Virus record (IMG/VR): IMGVR_UViG_3300047300_000855
Coordinates: 1 to 20,836 of that record
Length of the DNA stretch: 20,836 nt
Reading direction: 5' to 3' (one strand)
DNA from: a virus
The position numbers and the translations under genes were made by a program. The notes beneath the pieces were generated by a model that was not told where the DNA came from, searched no databases, and saw only the letters and a list, made by a program, of their open reading frames with translations. This document shows positions 7,893 to 16,174 of this stretch, one piece after another; position 1 is the first letter of the stretch; every line of letters begins with the position of its first letter.

Positions 7893-10621
7893 AGGCGGGA
7901 TTCCCCTAGATCTACAATCTCTAGCTGCTCATCGCCGCTCTCATCTAGGTAGATAACTGCCCAAGCTTCAGTGCCGTCATCAGCCGTCACCTTCTGAGCC
8001 TCTACGAATGTTCCCAGATAATCACCGTCTGCGGTATACCACGCATCACCAGCAGCTAGGTCGCCAATGTTGCTCTCTGCAGGAGTTTCTTCAGCTGCAG
8101 GCTCCGATAGGTCAGTGCCCTGAGGGGTAGCAGGAGTTGAATCTGCCTGAGAGTCAGAACCATCAGTGCCGTCAGAACCTAGGTATGGCTGTGCGGCATT
8201 CTGGTTGGTAGTGTTTAGAGGTGCTCCAGCAGGAACATCCTGGTTGTCATCATCCTGCTTCTGTGAATCACCAAAGTCAAGAACGATGTTTCGTGCAGAG
8301 CGCAGGTCGTCATTCTTAAGTGACGCCTTGTAGTCTGTAGGGGCCGAGTCCTTATCGTGCATGCTTAGCTCTGTATCTAGGTCATCCCCTAGGACATCCA
8401 TATACTTAGCACGTAGCACTCGCTGAGTTGTATCAGCAAACTTGACTGATACGATATCGTCATAGCCCTTCTTAGGAGCTCTCAGGGCTACTACCTCACC
8501 GATAGACCATTCGCCGATATTGTTCCAGTAGCGAACCTTGTCTCCAACCTTAAGGATGGTCTTACCATCCTTAGATGCCCATGGTCTGCGCTGGATATCA
8601 CGCAGGTCTAGGCCGTCTGACATGATTGCCTTTTCAATGTTATTAGCCAGAGGAGCTAACTTGCGACCCTGCGGGGTGCCATTGAACTTAGATTTAATCT
8701 GGTCACGAAGTGTGTTGATTAGGAGGTTGCGTGACTCCTCGTTATCAGGGAGGCGGCCCAATAGCTGAACCATGCGCTCCTGGAAGAGCTCGGCATCATC
8801 TGCTTCGATAGCTTCCCATGCGCTGCCGACAAAGCTCTGAAGCTTCGTTCCTCTAGACTTTCCTTCAGCCATATTTAGCTTCTCGGCTCGTCCATTTAGA
8901 TACTTACGAACTACTTCTTCAGGAGTCAGCAACTTGAAGTTAGAGTCATCTAGCATGTCGTCAGTGATCGTGGTACCGTCAGCCTTCTTACCACGGTAAT
9001 ACATCAAACGCTTAGCTAGAGTGGACTTATCTCCAAAGTAGTGCTCCTTTTCGCGGGTCCACTTTGCTCCTGGCTTACCAGGTACACGATCCCCGAGCAT
9101 AATGTCACGGAAGACAGTAACTCCGTTACCTTCACCATAGATTGCAGCGAATGAGTCCTTGTAGTCGTAGTGATAGAACGACTGAGTCTCTCCAGTTGTC
9201 TCATCGGTGAAGCTGTACTTCTCCATGTACTGGTTACCGTGAGTCTTAGAGACTGCTACCTCGTACTTGTAGTTCTTGCCATCCTTGTCGGTGAACGATC
9301 CACGTTCAAGGATAATATTTCCAGCTTTATCTACCTTAGCCTGAGGGTTCTGCTCGAGTAAGGCATTGTAGATGGCGTTAGGGTCCTCTACCTTTACCTT
9401 CTTACCCTTATTGTCTCTACCGAATACTGGATTACCATTCTCGTCGAATAGCTGTGCAATAGTAGTCTCTCGTAGTTGCTCCTGAGGAATAATGTTACGA
9501 GGAATATCCTTACCATCATCCTGTCTACCCTTAGGGATAGTCGGTAGGGTTGCCTTAGGCTTAGTTGTCTTAGTCGCCTTAGCTGCTGGCTTAGTTACAG
9601 CCTTAGGTGTAGCAGGTACAGCAGGTGCAGCAGGAGTTGCAGGTGCAGCAGGTGCAGCAGGAGTTGCAGGTGCCTTAGTGGCGGCAGGCTTAGCCTGAGG
9701 CGGAACATCGATACGCGAGATTTTAGCGTGGTCTGGTATTCCATTAGGGAATGCTCCAGCAGCATTTACTGGACCACGGCCAGTGCCATCATCTACAAAT
9801 AGGTCCCAGGTGCCGCTCAGTGCACGCTTCTTTGTGGAAATAACCTTCATAGGTCTATTCTGTAGAACTACAAAATCTCCTGGCTGAAGGTCAGCAAGAC
9901 CCACCTGAGAAAGTTTGACTGACGGCTTAGTTGGAGGAGTCGATGCCTTGTCAACAAGCTGGTCTACTGAAGGGACATCTCCACCATAGAAAGCATCAGC
10001 ATATGCGTCCGATACAGCTGAATCCACGGGATCACCAGAGACATCTACACCGTCAACGCTGTTTACAATGTCAGAAACCTCTGCGCCCTGAGCAACCTCC
10101 ATTGCAGGTGGGAGCTTAGCTAGAGGCTCCTGGTCACGCTCGGCACGCAGTGACTTGTCTTCTTCTGGTGATAGTCCGTTAGTGGCTAGGTCAATGTCTA
10201 GAGCATCTGCAGGCTTAGGGTCCATAGACTCTAGTGACTGAGGCTGGTTTGCTACATCTGCTGGAAGGCTGTGACGTAGATCTGGGTCGATACCCTTGCT
10301 CTTCAAGAAGTTCTTGTCTAGAGTAGCTCCAGTGAATAGCTCGCCGTTCTTCGAGTTTACAGTTAGTACGGTATTTGGCTGGATGCCATAGTGCTCATAC
10401 CCACTGCCTACCAGCATACGGATCTGGCCTGGCTTGTCAGTACCACCGATAGCCTTACCGCGAATGTTAACATTTCGTCCACCAAGCTTAAGGCCAGCGA
10501 ATAGTCGAGCACCCGTGGTGACCCATCGGCCATACTTGTCACGAGGCTGAAGAGCGACTCGGGCTCTACGGGCAGCTGCCGAGTTACCGTCAGCTATTAG
10601 TGGAAGATTGTCATCAAACAT
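7883..10621 (-). CDS. Minor head protein (912 aa) with SH3-like segments and Ala/Pro linker
   Basis: A 912-residue, modular protein. The N-terminus carries QPRDKYGRW at 25-33, a motif shared with two other head proteins here. A beta-rich stretch ADLQPGDFVVLQNRPMKV sits at about 240-290, and an Ala/Pro/Thr linker at about 311-345 is encoded by a short tandem repeat. A large central region is probably alpha/beta. The segment GKTILKVGDKVRYW...GEVVAL is an SH3-like module of a kind common in actinophage minor capsid proteins. The C-terminal 130 residues are acidic and disordered, ending in another small beta module (AAGDAWYTADGDYLGTF). An AAGGA ribosome-binding site six bases before ATG 10621 supports the start. 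The gene ends on a frameshift signal that would fuse it to the downstream enzyme frame. No MuF-type catalytic core is recognised, so the structural role is inferred from context. Confidence 0.75.
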   Translation of the reverse strand: MFDDNLPLIADGNSAAARRARVALQPRDKYGRWVTTGARLFAGLKLGGRNVNIRGKAIGGTDKPGQIRMLVGSGYEHYGIQPNTVLTVNSKNGELFTGATLDKNFLKSKGIDPDLRHSLPADVANQPQSLESMDPKPADALDIDLATNGLSPEEDKSLRAERDQEPLAKLPPAMEVAQGAEVSDIVNSVDGVDVSGDPVDSAVSDAYADAFYGGDVPSVDQLVDKASTPPTKPSVKLSQVGLADLQPGDFVVLQNRPMKVISTKKRALSGTWDLFVDDGTGRGPVNAAGAFPNGIPDHAKISRIDVPPQAKPAATKAPATPAAPAAPATPAAPAVPATPKAVTKPAAKATKTTKPKATLPTIPKGRQDDGKDIPRNIIPQEQLRETTIAQLFDENGNPVFGRDNKGKKVKVEDPNAIYNALLEQNPQAKVDKAGNIILERGSFTDKDGKNYKYEVAVSKTHGNQYMEKYSFTDETTGETQSFYHYDYKDSFAAIYGEGNGVTVFRDIMLGDRVPGKPGAKWTREKEHYFGDKSTLAKRLMYYRGKKADGTTITDDMLDDSNFKLLTPEEVVRKYLNGRAEKLNMAEGKSRGTKLQSFVGSAWEAIEADDAELFQERMVQLLGRLPDNEESRNLLINTLRDQIKSKFNGTPQGRKLAPLANNIEKAIMSDGLDLRDIQRRPWASKDGKTILKVGDKVRYWNNIGEWSIGEVVALRAPKKGYDDIVSVKFADTTQRVLRAKYMDVLGDDLDTELSMHDKDSAPTDYKASLKNDDLRSARNIVLDFGDSQKQDDDNQDVPAGAPLNTTNQNAAQPYLGSDGTDGSDSQADSTPATPQGTDLSEPAAEETPAESNIGDLAAGDAWYTADGDYLGTFVEAQKVTADDGTEAWAVIYLDESGDEQLEIVDLGESRLPK
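9611..9673 (-). repeat. Tandem 27-base repeat encoding the Ala/Pro/Thr linker
   Basis: A 22-base core occurs exactly at 9621-9642 and again at 9648-9669, giving a 27-base period and nearly two full copies, with a degenerate partial copy before it. It encodes alternating APATPAAPA-type residues, a flexible linker between the N-terminal and central parts of the 912-residue protein. Such repeats can change length by slippage while keeping frame. Confidence 0.8.
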
Positions 10622-10659
10622 TGAGCGTCCTTATTAAGGTTACAAAGCTAGTACAATTC

Positions 10660-10681
10660 TACCCCATACGGTGACGGGGTA
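10660..10681 (-). other. Intergenic hairpin
   Basis: TACCCC and GGGGTA form a perfect six-pair stem around a ten-base loop between the 170-residue and 912-residue genes. It is not followed by a U-run, so it is a poor intrinsic terminator. It could be a partial attenuator, an RNA-processing site or an mRNA-stabilising element that adjusts the level of the large head protein. Confidence 0.45.
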
Positions 10682-10682
10682 A

Positions 10683-11195
10683 TTAGTTGTACGAAATGGA
10701 ACTTAGTGCCGCTTCTAGGAATTCTGCTGTATCGTCTGACAGTTCTCCATTTTTGGCAATAAGCGTTAATCTGGTATTGGCATGAAGCTGCTCTATATCA
10801 CTAGACTTCGGACTAAGAGCAGCGATAATTGCATGCTGAGCCTGATTAGTGAGCTCTGGAGCTCCAGAAATCCACTTAGCGGATATCTCCAAGTCATTGA
10901 AACCGTTGTGCGGGTGACCAGCGGCTAGCAGCGAGGCATATCTGTCTGCAAACTCTAGATTTTCATTAGCGATATATCCCAGGGTCGCATACTCAGAGAA
11001 ACTCTGAACGTCGAATCGAATTGCATCCGCAATTGCATCGTGGTCGTTCAAGTATGAGTAGTATTCGGAGGCCATCTGAGCCACCTGGATTACTGCCTCA
11101 GGTGTGATTTTACGACTACCTAGGACCTTATCGTTGAAGTATGACGCTGTATCAGCAAGCTCGTCTGGGGTGATATAGTTATGCCACTTAGACAT
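10683..11195 (-). CDS. Hypothetical head-operon protein, 170 aa
   Basis: A 170-residue, mostly helical, acidic protein that I do not recognise. The sequence contains ITPDELADTASYFNDKVLG near the start and QAQHAIIAALSPKS later; there are no cysteines or membrane segments. The start overlaps the upstream stop as TAATG, and an AGAGGA ribosome-binding site lies seven bases before ATG, so expression is well supported. It sits between the portal/Dps genes and the minor head protein, which suggests a head accessory or connector role, but this is only positional. Confidence 0.7.
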   Translation of the reverse strand: MSKWHNYITPDELADTASYFNDKVLGSRKITPEAVIQVAQMASEYYSYLNDHDAIADAIRFDVQSFSEYATLGYIANENLEFADRYASLLAAGHPHNGFNDLEISAKWISGAPELTNQAQHAIIAALSPKSSDIEQLHANTRLTLIAKNGELSDDTAEFLEAALSSISYN

Positions 11196-11896
11196 TAGTT
11201 ATCCTCTACTCTTTTAGGTAGTAAATCGGCATCTTGGCTCGAGTATAGGTTAGCAGCTAAATTGAAAGCCCTCTCGAATGGCTCTTCATGCGAATCTACA
11301 GCACGCATCCATGCAGCTCGTATGCTAGGAATCGCGTTATAGCCTAGCCCAGAATACTCAGCGAGTGCGAATATAGCGTGTTCTGGAGACTGGTACATTT
11401 CTGCTACTGGTAGCTTTACAGTAGCTGCTGCAGTGATAGCCCTGTTAACGGCTGCAGCTGCAGACAACTTATCGTCAGCGTTTCGCAGTGGCGACTTAGG
11501 GTGAGTAGCTGGTAATAGGTCATTGTCAGCAGTGTACGCAACATTGGATGGTCTACCAGAAGCTAATAAAGTTAGGAACGCTCCAACCCTAGACATAGCC
11601 CAAGCATGGCGGCTCATGTCTACACGCTTAATCGCGTTGTACGCAGTTGCCCCTCTGCGGTACACAGCGGTGAGGGCTTTTGATGTGGCAATTCTACTAG
11701 CATCTGCGGCTACCGACTTATTGTGCGCAGCTTGCATGCTGCGTAGGGTATTCGAAACATCACCAGGAAGTGACATCTGCTTATCGCTAAACTCAGGTGC
11801 CACTACATCCTCTGAAACAGGGACTGAAGCAACAACACCATCTACATCAGCGATCGCTGTCTCAATTTTTAAAACATCTTTCAGGTAGGAAGACAT
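11195..11896 (-). CDS. Actinophage head-region protein with RRGATAY/DNDLLP domain, 233 aa
   Basis: 233 residues. Residues about 74-132 hold a domain with ALTAVYRRGATAY, MSRHAWAMSRVGAFL, SGRPSN and YTADNDLLP followed by HP. I associate this with actinophage proteins encoded near the portal; its biochemical role is not known to me. The remainder is Ala-rich and helical, with no membrane segment. GGAG about nine bases before the start, within the end of the Dps gene, supports ATG 11896. Its placement between Dps and the head-protein genes suggests a structural or assembly function. Confidence 0.7.
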   Translation of the reverse strand: MSSYLKDVLKIETAIADVDGVVASVPVSEDVVAPEFSDKQMSLPGDVSNTLRSMQAAHNKSVAADASRIATSKALTAVYRRGATAYNAIKRVDMSRHAWAMSRVGAFLTLLASGRPSNVAYTADNDLLPATHPKSPLRNADDKLSAAAAVNRAITAAATVKLPVAEMYQSPEHAIFALAEYSGLGYNAIPSIRAAWMRAVDSHEEPFERAFNLAANLYSSQDADLLPKRVEDN

Positions 11897-11897
11897 G

Positions 11898-12353
11898 TTA
11901 GCGGACTCCTAAATGTGCCTTGATCTGCCAGTTCCACTTTTCAAGGGTGTCGATACGTCCAGCCAGATAATCAGCTAGGCCCTGGCGGTTAGCTTCACTA
12001 GCTGCGGCAAACATGCCGTAGTGACATTCGATTAGGTGGGAGTTGATCCTTAGCGCAGAGTTAAAAAGCTCTGCAATCGACGCCCCATCAATCCTCTCCT
12101 CGTTGATGTGAGACAGCTCTAGAAAGTCCGTCAATAGGTATGGAGCTGCTACGCCCATTTTTCTGATGTTCTCAGCTAGGTCGTCAATCGATGAGTCATA
12201 GTCTTCATACAGCATTGCGAAAAATGCATGCTGCTCACTGAAGTTAGGTCCCATCACGTTCCAGTGGTATCCATGTAGGAGGAATTTAGCTACTACAACA
12301 TCAGCTAATACCTCTGCCAACCGCTGAGATAGTTCTACTTTAGAGTGTTCCAT
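11898..12353 (-). CDS. dps: Dps-family ferritin-like DNA-protection protein
   Basis: 151 residues, about the normal length for a Dps. Dps dodecamers oxidise iron with hydrogen peroxide and store it, and many bind DNA. The ferroxidase signature is clear: HGYHWNVMGPNF with His30, His42 in SEQHAFFAMLYEDYD, and DDLAENI with Asp57/58 and Glu61. The C-terminus lacks an obvious Lys-rich DNA-binding tail, though the end (WQIKAHLGVR) is mildly basic. AGGGG in the end of the portal gene can serve as ribosome-binding site. Its position in the head operon, directly after the portal, is unusual for a stress protein and suggests late expression, possibly with the virion or the packaged DNA. The family call is firm; the reason for its location is inference. 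Confidence 0.9.
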   Translation of the reverse strand: MEHSKVELSQRLAEVLADVVVAKFLLHGYHWNVMGPNFSEQHAFFAMLYEDYDSSIDDLAENIRKMGVAAPYLLTDFLELSHINEERIDGASIAELFNSALRINSHLIECHYGMFAAASEANRQGLADYLAGRIDTLEKWNWQIKAHLGVR

Positions 12354-12356
12354 GAC

Positions 12357-14069
12357 TTATGCCCCTGGCTCTGCTAGTGGTGGTGTAGTAGGCTCCGCTG
12401 CGGCTGGTGCCTCTCCACCCTGGAGCATCTGGTTTATCTCTGGTGGAATCTCTGCTCCAGTGGCCTCGGAAGCCTTCTGACGAACGGTAGACATCAGCTC
12501 TGGGGCAACTACTGCAAGCATGGCTTCAGTTAGCTGAGGCGTAATCATACCCTTGTTGAATGCCATTCGAAGGGCGAATTCCTTAGCATCAGGAGCATCA
12601 GCAGACGAGAATCCGTGAGCGCGACGCCATGCATCGAATGAGACTGCCATCTTATCGAATCCAGCGTCAGCATCTGCTGCGCGGTCATTGCGAGTAGCAA
12701 CCAGTGATGGGTCGTACCAGATGCAGACGTTCTTAACTTCTTCCGCGTCATAGCCATTAGAGATCAGATATGGGCGTAGGTACATAACAGTGAACGCATC
12801 AACAATGAGTAGCATCAGAGGCTCGATATGCGCCTTGTAGAGGGCCTCATCGATCTGAAGAGCGTTAGAGTACTTAACGTTCGCTAGACCCGTCACAACG
12901 TCCTTAGGGACGTCTAGGCCCTGCATGATGCGCTCTAGTACGCGGTCAGCACGCTGAGCGAGGGCTGGGTCGAATGAACGCTCGAACTTGAACTGCTTGA
13001 TCTTGTCGCCAAGCTCTGCAGGACCACGAATGATTAGCGGAACAACGGCGCTCGCAGAGTCCTCGTCCTTAATCGGAGTGGTCATCGCATCGATCAGCTG
13101 ATCTTCGAAGTCGTCAGCGGCTTCTTCAGGAGTGTAAGTTTCGTTGTAGTTGCCGTCCTCGTCATACGGATAGTCTGGATCTGGCCCAGCAGCTACTGAA
13201 AGACCGTCTGGCAAATAAAGAGCACCAGCGTTGAGGCGTGAGCGTGCGGTGGCGCGGAAGGTGCGGTTCAAAAGTAGAAGTTCAGCGCAAAGGTCTAGAA
13301 GGCCACGTAGCGAGCTGTCAGCTTCCTGAGTATATCGAGGGTGTGATCTCCACATGCGCCCGACGAATGCGCCCTTAGGCAGTAGCAGTGCATCCTTATT
13401 GCCACCAGACATCATTCCGCCGTTGCCTGACTCACGGCGCGCATTGATTACGTAGTTGCCCTTCTGGTCAACCTGAAGTTCATCTACAGATCTAACATCC
13501 CATGTCTCTGGAAGCCCCGAACCAATTCGCTCAGGGATCTGAACTAGATAGCACTCACCAGTAACCTGCAAGTTCAGAGCGGCGTCCTTAAGAAGACCTG
13601 CCTGGCCACCAAAAGCTGAGCTAAGCCTGTCCAGTGCACGCTGAGCAGCGGCGGCTAGCTTAGGGTCAATATTTGGCAGACCGTCAATTGGAGCTGGTGC
13701 CTCATTAGGGTTGTGCACACCAGCTGCATATAGTCGAATTCGAGAAACCACAGACGCCACTAAGTTAAAGGCGTACTTGATTTCACCGATTGAGTCGTAA
13801 TATTCCCAAGCTTCTGTCTGCCAAGAAGTAGAAGCGGACTGGCGGCGAGCTTTAAATAGCTCTGCTTCGCCCTTGTCTTGAAGATTTACCTGCGCAGCAG
13901 CTGCGGTCAGTGGTCGAGGTGCATTAAATCCCTGTGCTTCAGCGTACACTATGCCGAAAGAATCAACAGAGATGCCTGGAGCCACTCTAGTAGCGTTCTT
14001 AGGGGCCGTTGCGCGAACATTTGGCCGCGCTTCAGACGGTCCGCTGTTGCTTTTCTTGAAAATTCCCAA
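12357..14069 (-). CDS. Portal protein
   Basis: Forms the dodecameric ring at the head vertex through which DNA is packaged by terminase and ejected. The 570-residue frame follows the actinophage portal pattern: SASTSWQTEAWEYYDSIGE with SVVSRIRLYAAGV near the start, a crown and stem region with ARSRLNAGALYLPDG, then GLDVPKDVVTGLANVKYSNALQIDEALYKAHI and an alpha-rich C-terminus ending in a Pro/Ala tail. I chose TTG 14069 because AAGAGGGAG lies six bases before it and the product begins MGIFKKS, as many portals do. A longer form from TTG 14093 (578 residues) overlaps the upstream gene by 11 bases but has a weak ribosome-binding site. It is directly followed by dps. Confidence 0.88.
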   Translation of the reverse strand: MGIFKKSNSGPSEARPNVRATAPKNATRVAPGISVDSFGIVYAEAQGFNAPRPLTAAAAQVNLQDKGEAELFKARRQSASTSWQTEAWEYYDSIGEIKYAFNLVASVVSRIRLYAAGVHNPNEAPAPIDGLPNIDPKLAAAAQRALDRLSSAFGGQAGLLKDAALNLQVTGECYLVQIPERIGSGLPETWDVRSVDELQVDQKGNYVINARRESGNGGMMSGGNKDALLLPKGAFVGRMWRSHPRYTQEADSSLRGLLDLCAELLLLNRTFRATARSRLNAGALYLPDGLSVAAGPDPDYPYDEDGNYNETYTPEEAADDFEDQLIDAMTTPIKDEDSASAVVPLIIRGPAELGDKIKQFKFERSFDPALAQRADRVLERIMQGLDVPKDVVTGLANVKYSNALQIDEALYKAHIEPLMLLIVDAFTVMYLRPYLISNGYDAEEVKNVCIWYDPSLVATRNDRAADADAGFDKMAVSFDAWRRAHGFSSADAPDAKEFALRMAFNKGMITPQLTEAMLAVVAPELMSTVRQKASEATGAEIPPEINQMLQGGEAPAAAEPTTPPLAEPGA

Positions 14070-14082
14070 AGGGGACTCCCTC

Positions 14083-14373
14083 TTATCGTTCAATCCAGGT
14101 CGAAAGTAACCCGATTACCGCAGATATGGCCAAGACTAATGATACCACAAGAGTCGGCAGGGGTAAAATTAGCAGCATAAGTACAAATAACGCTGAGACC
14201 CAGAATCCAGTGCACCAGTTGCAGGTGATTAGGTATCCGATCCCCTTGCTAGGCGGAAATTTATTCCAAATTCTATTCCTGATACCCTCGAAAACGGTGT
14301 CTGTAGTGATTAGTCTCGTTAATCTGAATGCTGCCAGAGAAATGATAACAAAATATGTCAGTGTTACGCTCAT
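14083..14373 (-). CDS. DUF1360-like small membrane protein
   Basis: 96 residues with an N-terminal hydrophobic segment (TYFVIISLAAFRLTRLI), a central CNWC cysteine pair in a GYLITCNWCTGFWVS context, and one or two C-terminal membrane spans (VLMLLILPLPTLVVSLVLAISAVIGLL). The RLTRLIxxD plus CxWCxGFW arrangement matches the DUF1360 group found in phages and actinobacteria. The function is unknown; a role in membrane contact or host interaction is only a guess. It overlaps the upstream stop as TAATG, with AAGGGA nearby as ribosome-binding site, and lies between terminase and portal genes. Confidence 0.78.
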   Translation of the reverse strand: MSVTLTYFVIISLAAFRLTRLITTDTVFEGIRNRIWNKFPPSKGIGYLITCNWCTGFWVSALFVLMLLILPLPTLVVSLVLAISAVIGLLSTWIER

Positions 14374-14732
14374 TAGTCCCTTATCGAGTTAACTGTGTTG
14401 TACGGATTCCACCCACGAAGGCGTGATCCACATCCGCATCCAGTGTCTTTCTTGAATGCTAGCATCTTTCCGCTCTTAGTGACTACCCTAGAGTCCATTT
14501 TCTTGTCTTCGGCTGCCTCGAAAGTCTCGTATTTCTCTTGAAATACAATTTGCGGCCCAGAATCGCTGTCTTTTGCAACAATTACAGTATTTTCAGTGAC
14601 AATTACCCTAGTTATCTCTAAATATGTCGATCCAGGGGTAGGTTGATAGCTTTTTAGCTCGGATACATCATCTAATTTGCCTGCAGCGATGGCTGCGAGG
14701 TGGCAGGGGAACAAATCTAGTAAAATCTTCAC
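14373..14732 (-). CDS. Conserved actinophage protein with CGCGSRLRGWNPY motif, 119 aa
   Basis: 119 residues starting at GTG 14732, which overlaps the terminase stop (TAGTG); AAGGT six bases upstream is a usable ribosome-binding site. The C-terminus contains GKMLAFKKDTGCGCGSRLRGWNPYNTV, with a CxC pair, which I recognise as a conserved feature of small proteins next to actinophage terminase genes. A CxxHL-type start (FPCHLAAIAAG) adds another Cys and His, so metal binding is conceivable but unproven. Its function is not known to me. Confidence 0.72.
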   Translation of the reverse strand: MKILLDLFPCHLAAIAAGKLDDVSELKSYQPTPGSTYLEITRVIVTENTVIVAKDSDSGPQIVFQEKYETFEAAEDKKMDSRVVTKSGKMLAFKKDTGCGCGSRLRGWNPYNTVNSIRD

Positions 14733-16165
14733 TATCTGACCTTAAATACCCTTCCACCTCGGCTAGAACCGCTACTTGGAAGCCCAATTTTACGGTCTGC
14801 GAAGCTTTTTGCACGTAATTTTCCACCAGAAAAGCCTGCTGGTGGCTTAATTAGTAGTGCAGTAAGCGCGTGGACTAGTGCATCTACTCGGTCTGGCGAC
14901 TTTGAGGCACTTTCTGGGATCCAAGAGTACATCTGTGACTCCAAATCTTGCAAATATCCGACATGGTGGACACGAGATTGCTCATATGCGAGCACAATTG
15001 GCTCTGCACGCAGTGCTTTACCGTACTTTGAGTGGACTTCTAAGACTTTAATGCTTGGATCAATTGAGAGTATCGCATTCTTGACCAGCGCACCACCTTG
15101 ATTGACCTCAGCAACAACAGGGCAGCCCCATTTACGAGCCATTTCCACAACTTTACGAGCCCAAGTATCTGGAGAACCATGGATAGTAGCGTCTTCAAGA
15201 ACCCACGCCTGTCGTTTATAGAGATCTGCTTCTGAAGTTGACGCACATACGACAATACCGCACTCGTCACGCGGATTTTCCGCGACGGATGGGTCGACCC
15301 CGATGACTCTGAGAGGGGTACTAGGAGGATAATAAGATTCTCTAGCACTCTCAACCATCTCTTCATTCCAAAGAGCTCCTTCTACGTCGTCTAGCATTTC
15401 ACCATAGAGTTCCTGACGCGCGAGAGATGTGCCCTCGTAAACGCCAGTAATGGTGTCTAGATAAGCTTGCGATAAGTTTCCAGCATTGTCAAGTGTCGAA
15501 CCTCTAGTGACGACAACGTTAGGCTTGCCTCCACCTGGGCGATCGGTGCGAGACTCCTCGATAAGTTTGTAGAGAAGAGGAACGCGCTTAGGGGTAGTAG
15601 TTACAACCATCTGAGGGTGAGCACCAAGACGAGTACCAACGCGAAGGTTGTCGAAGGCGGTCATACCAGCAGCGTCAGGAGTTTGACGCCAAGCTGCGAT
15701 CTCATCGCCCCATGCATGGGTGAACTGAGGACCACGGAGCGAGTCAGGCTCATCCGCGGTAAAGAGTGTAGCGGTATTTCCGTTAGGCCAAGTTAGACGA
15801 CGCTTTGATGGCTCATAGTGTGGCTTTTCGGATGGTGGCGAGACGTTAATGATTCCAGATTCACCTTCAACGATAACGTCACGCACGTCAGCTGCAGTAC
15901 GAGCAACTAGAGCGAAGCGTCGCTGACCAGTGTTGGTGTATTTAGCCTGTTCGCGCACCCACTCGGAGGCAAGACGGGTCTTTCCGAAACCACGACCAGC
16001 TAGAACTAGCCAAATATTCCAGTCATCTCCTGGAGGGCAAAACTGCTCAGGGCGGCCCCAAACTGACCAGTCCCAGACTAATGCCTCTGGATCCATACCA
16101 GCTAGCAGTAGCGCACGTTCATCTTCTGGAAGCTCAGCGAGCTTCTCCATAATGCTTTTACCCAT
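14732..16165 (-). CDS. terL: Terminase large subunit (ATPase and nuclease)
   Basis: 477 residues, typical for TerL, the motor that pumps DNA into the prohead through the portal and cuts the concatemer. Walker A is AGRGFGKTR at 56-64 and Walker B with the catalytic Glu is THAWGDE ending at 155. The coupling motif region TTTPKR is at about 190. The C-terminal RNase H-like nuclease has VIGVDPS with Asp291, AEVNQGG with Glu353, and DRVDALVHALTAL with Asp425/428. All key residues seem present, so it is probably active. ATG 16165 has no good ribosome-binding site and follows the previous stop by nine bases, suggesting coupling. No adjacent small terminase subunit is evident. Confidence 0.95.
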   Translation of the reverse strand: MGKSIMEKLAELPEDERALLLAGMDPEALVWDWSVWGRPEQFCPPGDDWNIWLVLAGRGFGKTRLASEWVREQAKYTNTGQRRFALVARTAADVRDVIVEGESGIINVSPPSEKPHYEPSKRRLTWPNGNTATLFTADEPDSLRGPQFTHAWGDEIAAWRQTPDAAGMTAFDNLRVGTRLGAHPQMVVTTTPKRVPLLYKLIEESRTDRPGGGKPNVVVTRGSTLDNAGNLSQAYLDTITGVYEGTSLARQELYGEMLDDVEGALWNEEMVESARESYYPPSTPLRVIGVDPSVAENPRDECGIVVCASTSEADLYKRQAWVLEDATIHGSPDTWARKVVEMARKWGCPVVAEVNQGGALVKNAILSIDPSIKVLEVHSKYGKALRAEPIVLAYEQSRVHHVGYLQDLESQMYSWIPESASKSPDRVDALVHALTALLIKPPAGFSGGKLRAKSFADRKIGLPSSGSSRGGRVFKVR

Positions 16166-16174
16166 GTAGTTAGT

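Noticed and set aside
10660-10681. Intergenic hairpin as an intrinsic terminator
   Set aside because: No U-run follows the stem on the minus strand, so it is listed only as a hairpin of unknown role.
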